DNA of 64,000 nt, taken from contig NZ_JYLN01000007.1 of the NCBI RefSeq assembly GCF_001439735.1, positions 1 through 64,000 on the forward strand, written 5' to 3'. The notes beneath the pieces were generated by a model that was given only the letters and a program-made list of their open reading frames with translations, ran no database searches and was not told the DNA's origin. Shown here in pieces: positions 42,809 through 49,514 of this stretch. Origin of the DNA: Pseudomonas paralactis (lineage in GTDB: Bacteria; Pseudomonadota; Gammaproteobacteria; Pseudomonadales; Pseudomonadaceae). The stretch's first letter is position 1. The number at the start of each line of letters is the position of its first letter. The position numbers were made by a program, and so were the translations under genes.

Positions 42809-42895
42809 GCCCGAATGGCGAAACTGGTAGACGCATGGGACTTAAAATCCCCCGCTCGTAAGGGCGTCCCGGTTCGATTCCGGGTTCGGGCACCA
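42809..42895 (+). tRNA. tRNA-Leu (anticodon UAA)
   Basis: An 87-nt type II tRNA with encoded CCA. The acceptor stem is GCCCGAA/TTCGGGC. The D region GAAACTGGTAGACGC is leucine-like, the anticodon loop CTTAAAA gives UAA, a long variable arm (CGCTCGTAAGGGCG) is present, and the T-loop is GGTTCGATTCC. No integrated element is seen at its 3' end. Confidence 0.97.
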
Positions 42896-42902
42896 TAGAT
42901 AT

Positions 42903-42945
42903 CAAGGGCTTGCCGGGGAAACCTGGGCAGGCCCTTATCTTTTCT
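42903..42945 (+). terminator. terminator of the tRNA-Leu transcript
   Basis: AAGGGCTTGCC/GGCAGGCCCTT forms a stem (with a G-T pair) followed by TATCTTTT, starting 8 bases past the CCA. Confidence 0.75.
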
Positions 42946-43026
42946 GTTCCGCAATTTCCCTTCATCGGCGTCCTGCCGAACGATTATTTAAAAAAATTTG
43001 CAATAGCCATCTACGGCGGGGCGAGA

Positions 43027-43542
43027 TCAAATCGTTCGTTCGCTTTGGTTGTTATCTCGAAGCGAGAGCAATGCCCGGCAGAAGACAGCTGCGCGGCCAC
43101 AGAACAACCCAATCGTGAACCCTGATGCAACACCCGCAAGCACTATCATGTTTGCGTCGGCCGACGTAGCTGGATGCACGGCGGCTTGATAACCAATGAA
43201 ATATTTCACAGCAAAAAAGAGCAGAGAGATACCGAGTACTTTCCAGGTGCCGGGAACGATCAATTGCCGGCGTCCCTCGTCAAAGGCGAGGCCGCGTCGG
43301 GGAAATAACACCAGAGAGATCAAGCTGCCCAACATTATTCCGACAAGCCAGCTACCCACAGCCAACTCAACGCGATCTAAATAACTGATGGAAAAAAGTG
43401 ACCAAACCGCCAGGACAGCCGGTGTGATGATCAGAGACCGTAGACTTTCACGATTGGTTTTCCGAGCACTTAAACCGTAATACCAGACCAAGAGAAATGC
43501 GCCGTAAACCCAGAGTGGCGTGCCTTCCAGAGCATCGAGCAT
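43027..43542 (-). CDS. integral membrane protein, 171 aa
   Basis: Five hydrophobic segments, beginning MLDALEGTPLWVYGAFLLVW with YYGLSARKTNRES. Loop residues FPRRGLAFDEGRRQLIVPGT separate segments three and four. It resembles the DUF6622-type small membrane proteins, but that match is from memory. An AAGGAC site precedes the ATG. It is convergent with the tRNA and stands alone. Confidence 0.65.
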   Translation of the reverse strand: MLDALEGTPLWVYGAFLLVWYYGLSARKTNRESLRSLIITPAVLAVWSLFSISYLDRVELAVGSWLVGIMLGSLISLVLFPRRGLAFDEGRRQLIVPGTWKVLGISLLFFAVKYFIGYQAAVHPATSADANMIVLAGVASGFTIGLFCGRAAVFCRALLSLRDNNQSERTI

Positions 43543-43659
43543 TGTTCAGCGTCCTTGCCAAAAGATGTGACCGGATGCTGGCACAGCCTCAGGACTGTTG
43601 CCACTTATTTAAGATAAGGCGAGTGCTGACACCCGGATTGGCCCTGACTAAAAAAGCAA

Positions 43660-43700
43660 GAAAAAAACCCCACAGCATCAATGACCCTGTGAGGTTTTTA
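43660..43700 (-). terminator. Rho-independent terminator of the lipase gene
   Basis: AAAAACCTCACAG/CTGTGGGGTTTTT stem, with T-run on the minus strand, 24 bases past the stop. Confidence 0.88.
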
Positions 43701-43723
43701 CCGTCACGCTTGAGGGTGACGCT

Positions 43724-45583
43724 TCAGACCACGCTGATCATCTCGGCACTCAGTTGTGCCGCATTGAACCCCACCAGGGTGACACTGCTGTCCCCCGCCA
43801 GAATCACGCTGTTACTCCCATTCTGGGTAGTGGAGCCGAGGACCGCATCGGCGCTCGCAAACAGCGTTTTTGAGAACACCAGCACATCATGCCCGTTCTG
43901 ATGGATGTTGAAGTCGCTGATCACGTCGTGGCCGAATCCGCGTTGATCGAACACGAACAAGTCGCTGCCCACACCACCACTGAGTTGGTCATTGCCCTGC
44001 CCGCCGATCAAGACGTCATTACCACTGGCGCCATACAGCGAGTCGTTACCCGTGCCGCCCAACAGCGTGTCGTTGCCGTCACCGCCGTGCAACAGGTCAT
44101 TGCCGGCACCACCGTCAAGCCGATCATTGCCATTCTGGCCGAATATCAGATCGCGCGCCGCGGTGCCTTTCAAGGTGTCGGCCAGTTGGCTACCTTCAAT
44201 GGATCTGGCGTAAGCCTTGTCGGCGCCGAACAGGCCATCGAAATCCAGCTTGCCACTGGTGACCGTATAAGACGGCGTCAGCGCCTGCCCAATCCCGCTG
44301 AAGATGCTACCGATAACAGGCAACTGACCGAGCGTATTGGCAAGGCCTGTCTCGAACTCCACATGCTCTACGCCATGCAGTTCCTTAAGACCATAGTGCC
44401 CGCTGCTATCGTTCAAAAACAACGTACCGTCGCTCAGTTTTACCGCTTCGTAGGAAGACGCCGCACCTTTAAGGAAGACTTTGTCATCGCCTGCGCCGCC
44501 GGCGACGATATCGGTACCGGTGCTGACCCGGAAACTGTCGTCACCACTGAACCCGTCGAGAAAGTCATCACTGCGACCGTCCTGCAGCTTGTCTGCGCTG
44601 TCGGTACCGAGCAGGAAGGCCGGTGTGCCGTAATGGTTGGAGGTGGCGGTCTGTTTATCGCTGACCCAGGTGAAGCTGCGGCTGATCGCGTCCAGGTTGC
44701 TGATGATGACGGTGCTATCGCGCTCGGTGTAATCGTAGAACGTCGACTGGGCAATGCGCTGGATTGGGTTGATAAAAATGCCCTCGATGTGGGCGACCCA
44801 TCCTGACAAGTTGGCAATGGAAAACGGACCATTGGGCCAAGTCGGCAGGGCGTAGACCGTGTCGAACAGCACGATATTGTCGGTCGTCGAGGTGTAACTG
44901 GCGTCACTGCCTTGAAGCGCGCCGATAATGGCGTCGCCCACGCTGGTTTCCTGCCCGGTGAGGCGGTGCACCACATCGTTTTCAAAACCGAAGTTGTAGA
45001 TTCCGTCACTGTTGCTGGACTTGGGTGACTCCATGCCAAAGTAGTCTGAGTCCTTGAAGAACCCGTCCGCCAGCGTGTCCTTGCCGATGTACATGCTGTT
45101 AGTCACCGAGCCGCCCTGGCTGTAGCCGGTTACCAGCACATCCTTGCCACTCAGGTTGTGGTCTATCGCGTAATCCTTGATTGAATTGAGCAGGTACTCA
45201 TAACCGTTGATATAGGAGTTGTCGATCATGGCCGGCCAGCCCAGCAGATCAGTCAGGGAGTTGGTGCCGGCAATGGAAAAACCCATTTTCAGCAACTGAC
45301 CACTGTCATCGTATTGACCAAACACCCTGGCCTGAGAGCCGAACACGCCATCGCCGGTGAAACTTCCGGTGACATCGGTGTGACTGCGATCAACGTTCAA
45401 TTCATTGGCACCGATCTCACGCCAGCCTTTGGGCAATGCAAACGTGTTGCCCTCCCCCAGTACCGCCCCTGGAAGGTTGTAGAGCGCGCCTACGGTCGCG
45501 ACACCGCTGGTGTAAGTGGCGAGGTTCCAGGCATCTGAAATCAGGACACGGGCATCTTGCCCCTTGTAATCGAATATAGCCAT
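43724..45583 (-). CDS. RTX lipase/esterase of family I.3 (polyurethanase-like)
   Basis: A 619-aa secreted hydrolase without N-terminal signal, as expected for type I secretion. The catalytic domain occupies the first 330 residues; the nucleophile elbow is VLVTGYSQGGSV (Ser155), where family I.3 usually has GHSLGG. Asp and His candidates lie in FGFENDVVHR and SNHYGTPAF. The C-terminal half has calcium-binding nonapeptides (GGAGNDLLHGGDGNDTLLGG) and a hydrophobic terminus, EMISVV, typical of the ABC-exporter signal. No aprDEF-type exporter is nearby. An AAGGAG site precedes the ATG. Confidence 0.88.
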   Translation of the reverse strand: MAIFDYKGQDARVLISDAWNLATYTSGVATVGALYNLPGAVLGEGNTFALPKGWREIGANELNVDRSHTDVTGSFTGDGVFGSQARVFGQYDDSGQLLKMGFSIAGTNSLTDLLGWPAMIDNSYINGYEYLLNSIKDYAIDHNLSGKDVLVTGYSQGGSVTNSMYIGKDTLADGFFKDSDYFGMESPKSSNSDGIYNFGFENDVVHRLTGQETSVGDAIIGALQGSDASYTSTTDNIVLFDTVYALPTWPNGPFSIANLSGWVAHIEGIFINPIQRIAQSTFYDYTERDSTVIISNLDAISRSFTWVSDKQTATSNHYGTPAFLLGTDSADKLQDGRSDDFLDGFSGDDSFRVSTGTDIVAGGAGDDKVFLKGAASSYEAVKLSDGTLFLNDSSGHYGLKELHGVEHVEFETGLANTLGQLPVIGSIFSGIGQALTPSYTVTSGKLDFDGLFGADKAYARSIEGSQLADTLKGTAARDLIFGQNGNDRLDGGAGNDLLHGGDGNDTLLGGTGNDSLYGASGNDVLIGGQGNDQLSGGVGSDLFVFDQRGFGHDVISDFNIHQNGHDVLVFSKTLFASADAVLGSTTQNGSNSVILAGDSSVTLVGFNAAQLSAEMISVV

Positions 45584-45965
45584 GTCAGTACTCCTTGAGC
45601 CCAGCGATCAACACCGAAGTCGACGGCAATAACTGATACGTCGGGCTAAACATATGCGTTGAAGTTGTTATTGTGCATTCTGTTCAGGCTGCTTCTTTTC
45701 TTAATGTCGAGTTTGACTATTAAGGAAGTTTTTCAACATTAGCGTAGAAGTACGGTGGGGAAGTGACCGGTTATCGGATCACAGGAGCATGTTGTTAGGA
45801 ATACATACGACATAACTGCCATGAGCAGTGTTTACCGAGCGTTACGGAAATATCTGTATGCTTCGTGACCGACCGGTCAAGCGGTATTGGATGTAATGTC
45901 CAGTTTTGAATGGATGCAAATCTATTTCGGAGCCAGATAAACCTCAGATCAATTACAGCCATGGC
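45584..45965. other. lipase upstream region with a doubtful 55-codon frame
   Basis: The part next to the lipase is AT-rich and presumably holds its promoter. On the minus strand a frame from ATG 45962 to TAA 45795 would start three bases beyond the stop of the toxin-tail fragment at 45966, the position where an immunity gene is expected. Its translation (MAVIDLRFIWLRNRF...) has no recognisable features and may be a truncated relic. Confidence 0.3.
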
Positions 45966-46043
45966 CTAGCGCTCGGAAAATGTCCTTAGCGTTTCCTCAA
46001 CAGCACGACTCAGACTATCCAGGCTCTTATCATCAACCTGGAT
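45966..46043 (-). pseudogene. 3' tail of orphan CDI toxin module 3
   Basis: Directly beyond the small inverted-repeat element the minus strand reads FIQVDDKSLDSLSRAVEETL, then RTFSER and a stop at 45966-45968. The phrase looks like the end of a toxin C-terminal domain. It is cut off from its head at 47653-47735 by the repeat element and the IS4 insertion. Confidence 0.45.
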
Positions 46044-46120
46044 AAAGGAAGCGGTTTTATTTACGGAGACTCATCCGTTATGCCTAAAAGGGCTCGCCAA
46101 ACTTAAAATAAATCTGTCTC
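46044..46120. repeat. small inverted-repeat element copy C, left part (split by the IS)
   Basis: Shares CGGAGACTCA, CTAAAAGG-CTCG-CAAA and the AAATAAATCTGTC end with copy B at 48011. Its right end continues after the IS as AAATCTGCCCCCTTTTTCACC (47632-47652). The left arm has drifted (AAAGGAAGCGGTTTTATTT). Confidence 0.65.
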
Positions 46121-47631
46121 GAATGGCGCTTACTTAACAGCTAACCAGCTGATATGACTACAAAAAATGAAAAAATGGCGTCCTTGGTCTACGGTGATAG
46201 TTGCGAACACACACCACTCGAACAAGGACAGCCCGCGTGAATCGTAGACGTCAAATCGTTAGGCATCAACAGCAGCGTATTCAGCAGCACGCCAAAAACA
46301 GCAATGCCCATGCGTTCTTCAAGCTACTCGCTGATCCGCAGCTGCTAGAGTGTGTCGAGTCAGTGATGCCCAAGCATCGTCAACGGTTGTTCCCCCCAAC
46401 CGAAACACTGTCGATGTTTCTAGCTCAGGCCATGAACGCCGACCGTTCATGTCAGAAGGTCGTGAATGATTTTTCGATCAGACGTTGCTGCGATGGGCTA
46501 AGCCCTAGCAGCGTATACACCGGCGCTTATTGCAAAGCACGGACGCGGTTACCGGTAGAAATGGTTTCAACATTGTTACGCTCTACGGGATCTTCAATGA
46601 GTAACAACGCGCCACCATCCTGGCGCTGGATGGGGCGCCCGGTGCGCCTCGTAGATGGGACGACGGTGACTCTGCCAGATACTGCGGCCAATCAAGCTGC
46701 CTATCCGCAATCGCGTGGTCAGAAAGCAGGGTTGGGCTTCCCTATCTGCCGTTTGGTAGGAATTATTTGCCTGGCCAGCGGTGCCGTTTTAGATTCCTCG
46801 CTGGGACGTTTTCGAGGCAAAGGTGGCGATGAACAGACGCTACTCAGAACGATGCTCGATACCCTGAATCGAGGCGATATTGTGTTGGGCGATGCCTACT
46901 ACGTAACCTATTTTTTGTTGTGCGAACTGCAACGTCGCGGGATTGATGGTGTGTTTGAACAATACGGCGCCAGACGGCGTAGTACTGATTTTCAGCTCGG
47001 GAAATCGCTGGGGCCGGACGATCATTTGGTTGAGCTAACAAAGCCCAAGAAGCGGCCTTCCTGGATGACCCAGACTGCTTACGAAGAGGCGCCCAACACA
47101 CTGACAGTACGTGAACTGAAAGCCGGTGGGAAAATCCTGGTAACCACCTTGAACTGCCCGCAGCAAGTGCCTAAAGCTGGGCTCAAATCACTGTACAAAG
47201 ACCGTTGGCATGTTGAATTGGATCTGCGCAATATCAAGACAACGCTGGGGCTTGAAACGCTGAGCTGCAAAACGCCAGGCATGGCTGTAAAAGAATTATG
47301 GGTATACCTGCTGGCACATAATTTGATTCGGATGATCATGGCGCACTCTGCGCGGTTGGCAGACTGTTTGCCGCGCGTATTGAGCTTCAAGCATAGCCTT
47401 CAGTTATGCCTTGCGATGCGGCAGTACGGTGCCGATGAACAAAGCGGTGGGGTACCGAATTTACTCAGGTTGATCGCGAGGAAACGCGTCGGAAACCTGC
47501 CGGGACGGATTGAGCCTCGCGCCATAAAACGAAGACCCAAGCCTTACCCGATGCTGATGCAGACGCGCTCGGCGGCAAGGGCCGAGGTCAGGAGAAATGG
47601 ACACCCGAAGAAGGTTAAGTAAGTGCCATTC
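46121..47631 (+). mobile_element. IS4-family insertion sequence, 1511 bp
   Basis: The ends are 17-bp inverted repeats, GAATGGCGCTTACTTAA at the left and its complement with one mismatch at the right (47615-47631). They enclose a single transposase gene. The flanks AAATCTGTCTC (46110-46120) and AAATCTGCCCC (47632-47642) form an 11-bp direct repeat with two differences, a fitting length for an IS4-family target duplication. The element sits inside small repeat copy C. Confidence 0.85.
46237..47622 (+). CDS. IS4-family transposase
   Basis: A DDE transposase of 461 aa. The catalytic Asp residues are in VRLVDGTTVTLPD and IVLGDAYYVT. The IS4 signature Y-2-R-3-E-6-K is exact in YKDRWHVELDLRNIK. The N-terminus is basic (RRRQIVRHQQQRIQQHAK). 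GTG 46237 follows AAGGAC. The gene is intact, and its stop lies 9 bases from the right end of the IS. Confidence 0.92.
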   Translation: MNRRRQIVRHQQQRIQQHAKNSNAHAFFKLLADPQLLECVESVMPKHRQRLFPPTETLSMFLAQAMNADRSCQKVVNDFSIRRCCDGLSPSSVYTGAYCKARTRLPVEMVSTLLRSTGSSMSNNAPPSWRWMGRPVRLVDGTTVTLPDTAANQAAYPQSRGQKAGLGFPICRLVGIICLASGAVLDSSLGRFRGKGGDEQTLLRTMLDTLNRGDIVLGDAYYVTYFLLCELQRRGIDGVFEQYGARRRSTDFQLGKSLGPDDHLVELTKPKKRPSWMTQTAYEEAPNTLTVRELKAGGKILVTTLNCPQQVPKAGLKSLYKDRWHVELDLRNIKTTLGLETLSCKTPGMAVKELWVYLLAHNLIRMIMAHSARLADCLPRVLSFKHSLQLCLAMRQYGADEQSGGVPNLLRLIARKRVGNLPGRIEPRAIKRRPKPYPMLMQTRSAARAEVRRNGHPKKVK

Positions 47632-47652
47632 AAATCTGCCCCCTTTTTCACC

Positions 47653-47735
47653 TTGAAGGCACTCATCATAAAGTCATTTGTGACATCTACTTTGGGAATG
47701 GGTGGCCCAATTTTCCCCAGTTCTTTTGCACCTAC
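47653..47735 (-). pseudogene. 5' head of orphan CDI toxin module 3
   Basis: The minus strand reads VGAKELGKIGPPIPKVDVTN, then DFMMSAF, beginning inside the last codons of the immunity gene at 47732 and running into repeat copy C. The VGAKE start is shared with the head of module 2. No start codon or ribosome site is present, as usual for displaced cdiA-CT fragments. Confidence 0.55.
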
Positions 47736-47938
47736 TCAGGCATGATTTGCAACTCACTCCACAATGGTTTCAGCCCGAGACCTTCCATATAAGTCCCATA
47801 ATCAACAAAGGCCTTAACCCCAATGTCTTCGTATAAAAACCATGAGGCCTCGCACTCTTGACATACGAACAAGCAAGTGTCGTTAGCTATAACTCTAACC
47901 TTGACAACTTCTCCCTGCACACACCTTGGACACAGCAT
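47732..47938 (-). CDS. probable orphan immunity protein with zinc-ribbon cysteines
   Basis: A 68-aa protein that starts 11 bases after the stop of the module 2 toxin tail, the usual place for a CDI immunity gene. It has two CxxC pairs, MLCPRCVQGE and LFVCQECEAS, suggesting a small zinc ribbon, then an acidic C-terminus (LYEDIGVKAFVDYGTYMEGL). The toxin it would neutralise is broken, but this frame is intact with an AGAGAAA ribosome site. The immunity role is inferred from position only. Confidence 0.6.
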   Translation of the reverse strand: MLCPRCVQGEVVKVRVIANDTCLFVCQECEASWFLYEDIGVKAFVDYGTYMEGLGLKPLWSELQIMPE

Positions 47939-47949
47939 ATAAAATTTCT

Positions 47950-48268
47950 CTAATTAACAGGATAGGCGGTAATAACCTTATTGGTCCCAGGACGAACAAT
48001 AATTTTCGACAAAAGGGGACAGATTTATTTTCCGGAGACTCACTCGCCATATCTAAAAGGACTCGTCAAATCAAATAAATCTGTCACCTTTTTTCTCCAA
48101 CTTCCCAGTCGCAGGGTTATACCTTTCTTGTGCTGTACTCCCTGTTCCAGGCGTGGTCTGATGCGGTTTTTTCCCCGTAAACACTTCGTCTGGAAAAGTT
48201 CCTTTCTTTTCAACGAGTTCCGGCTGTCCTGTCTTAGCAGTACCTGCTACCTCTTTTGCACCGACTAA
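47950..48268 (-). pseudogene. orphan CDI toxin module 2, core lost at a small repeat element
   Basis: The head (48268 down to about 48093) reads LVGAKEVAGTAKTGQPELVE, then GTFPDEVFTGKKPHQTTPG and NPATGKLEK. The tail (about 48009 to stop 47950-47952) reads SKIIVRPGTNKVITAYPVN, the typical end of EndoU/BECR-like RNase toxin domains. Between them lies repeat copy B. The two parts are in different frames, a TGA occurs inside the repeat, and head plus tail total only about 80 residues, so the catalytic middle is missing, not just interrupted. Confidence 0.6.
48011..48092. repeat. small inverted-repeat element copy B, 82 bp
   Basis: The ends AAAAGGGGACAGATTTATTT and the complement of AAATAAATCTGTCACCTTTT match in 19 of 20 positions. 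The 42-base centre contains CCGGAGACTCACTCGCC. Related copies lie at 46044 and 49043. It has the form of a MITE or REP-like palindrome. From general knowledge such GACAGATTTATTT ends occur near REP-associated tyrosine transposases, but none is in this window. Confidence 0.75.
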
Positions 48269-48275
48269 TTATCGA

Positions 48276-48566
48276 CTATGGGCAATACTCAACCATATAA
48301 CTGCTCCCTAGTTCTTGCTGCATCGATTTGGCCAGTTCCTCTCCCTCTGCTTTATGCCGAAGCTCTGCCTCAGGCGTGGCAAAACAAGAATCGGGCGGGT
48401 AGTCGTTGTTGAACGTCGATTGATACTCACCGTCCCACTCACTGATTTTGACCCTCAGCTCTGGACAAAGGGGTAAATCTTCAATATCAACGTGCCCCAT
48501 TCTATCCGGATCTGGGCAGAATATCGGCCCAGCCAAATACTCACTCGTTAGTCTTAACCTGATCAT
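48276..48566 (-). CDS. probable immunity protein of orphan module 1
   Basis: A 96-aa acidic protein whose ATG overlaps the toxin stop as ATGA, the coupling expected for a toxin/immunity pair. It starts MIRLRLTSEYLAGPIFCPDP and has a central DIEDLPLCPELRVKISEWDG and a helical AELRHKAEGEELAKSMQQEL. No named immunity family is recognised. GGAAACC lies upstream. The head of module 2 begins 8 bases after its stop. Confidence 0.7.
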   Translation of the reverse strand: MIRLRLTSEYLAGPIFCPDPDRMGHVDIEDLPLCPELRVKISEWDGEYQSTFNNDYPPDSCFATPEAELRHKAEGEELAKSMQQELGSSYMVEYCP

Positions 48567-49042
48567 GGCAATGGTTTCCAAGAACTTACCGGATTAGCTC
48601 GAACCACGAAGCCGTTTGAGCCAACCCCAACTGCGATGTTTTGCTCAACACCATTGTGCGTGATGCGATAAACATTAGCCGAACCATTGGTCCCGACAAC
48701 TTTGCCACGCTCAAGAGCACTCATTACAACATTTGGAATGTCATCACGTGAGATGCCCTTGTTGACAAAGTCGGCTTCGTGTCGTTTGTAGATATGTTGC
48801 AATCCGGCAGCATCAGTACCCTTTTCCAGCCAGACTGTTCGGCCATCTGGCAACCTACGGATATCAACCACACTTCCTGGGGTGATTTTAGTGCCTACAG
48901 GCAATCCCGAAATCAATTCGTCCCTCGTCAGAGCGGACCCCGACACTCCTTTTGCACCGTTAGCAAAAATTTTACTTCCAGTTTTTACGCCTAAGGACTT
49001 GACCTCCCCGAGCACAGCATCCATCAAAAACTCGACCCGCAC
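48563..49042 (-). CDS. orphan CdiA C-terminal toxin (module 1), BECR-type RNase candidate
   Basis: 159 codons. The first 25 residues, EFLMDAVLGEVKSLGVKTGS, repeat the pretoxin end of the complete cdiA (EFLMDAVLGEVKSLGVKAGS); the DNA match covers about 64 bases. The toxin part has LQHIYKRHEADFVNKGIS, NVVMSALERGKVVG, VYRITHNGVEQNIAVGVGSN and GFVVRANP, a pattern I associate with Barnase/EndoU/ColicinE5-like (BECR) RNases. His and Arg in YKRHE are candidate catalytic residues. The apparent GTG start at 49042 lacks a ribosome site, so it is probably a silent cassette that needs recombination into cdiA. Confidence 0.75.
   Translation of the reverse strand: MRVEFLMDAVLGEVKSLGVKTGSKIFANGAKGVSGSALTRDELISGLPVGTKITPGSVVDIRRLPDGRTVWLEKGTDAAGLQHIYKRHEADFVNKGISRDDIPNVVMSALERGKVVGTNGSANVYRITHNGVEQNIAVGVGSNGFVVRANPVSSWKPLP
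48970..49033 (-). repeat. direct repeat of the cdiA pretoxin junction
   Basis: About 64 bases here match 49817-49880 inside cdiA with few differences; the last 38 bases (49033 down to 48996) are essentially identical. The copies are 847 bases apart in direct orientation. Recombination between them would delete the current toxin end and cdiI and fuse orphan module 1 to cdiA in frame. Confidence 0.85.
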
Positions 49043-49111
49043 AGGGACAGATTTATTTTTAAGGATTTTTGAAACCCCGGATTCTAATCATATAAATCTG
49101 TCACCTTTTTT
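49043..49111. repeat. small inverted-repeat element copy A, 69 bp
   Basis: Ends GGGACAGATTTAT and TAAATCTGTCACC are inverted copies of those of element B; the centre (AAGGATTTTTGAAACCCCGG) is unrelated. It lies between the cdiI stop and the first codon of orphan module 1. Confidence 0.7.
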
Positions 49112-49122
49112 CGTCCGCGGCT

Positions 49123-49506
49123 TCAGTCACGAGGCTTGCAGCTTAAAACTGAAAACCCACGAGACAGCACTTCAAATCCAGAACCTCCATGATCTTTAAA
49201 CCTAAAATTGATGCCTTCAAGCTGATCTGCCGAAACATTTTCCAGCTCTATCTCGCTCAAGTAAAAAGCACCGTTCACTTCGGGAACTTTAAACCGACTC
49301 ACCCCCATAAACCTTAAGCAAACTTCAAACTCAGAACGCTCAAACTCATAAAGCATGACAAGCCCAATCTCATACGTTGAGACATCCTCTCCCGAGTGTT
49401 CTTGCCGAACGTTAAAGCTTAATACGAGATTCAAATTGTATAAATTAAATCCTGGAATGATCGAAAGTTTTTCAACCCCATCTACATTACTTCCTATCGT
49501 TTGCAT
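49123..49506 (-). CDS. cdiI: probable CDI immunity protein
   Basis: A 127-aa protein whose ATG is 8 bases after the cdiA stop with an AGGAGCGGAT ribosome site, the canonical cdiI position. It is predicted to be beta-rich (GFNLYNLNLVLSFNVRQEHS, VSTYEIGLVMLYEFERSEFE) and acidic overall, with C-terminal FRFKDHGGSGFEVLS. No named immunity family is recognised. It should bind the CdiA C-terminal toxin in the cytoplasm and protect the producing clone. Confidence 0.8.
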   Translation of the reverse strand: MQTIGSNVDGVEKLSIIPGFNLYNLNLVLSFNVRQEHSGEDVSTYEIGLVMLYEFERSEFEVCLRFMGVSRFKVPEVNGAFYLSEIELENVSADQLEGINFRFKDHGGSGFEVLSRGFSVLSCKPRD

Positions 49507-49514
49507 ATCCGCTC

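Noticed and set aside
42809..43542. Genomic island inserted at tRNA-Leu
   Set aside because: No integrase or repeated tRNA 3' end is found downstream; the next gene is an ordinary membrane protein.
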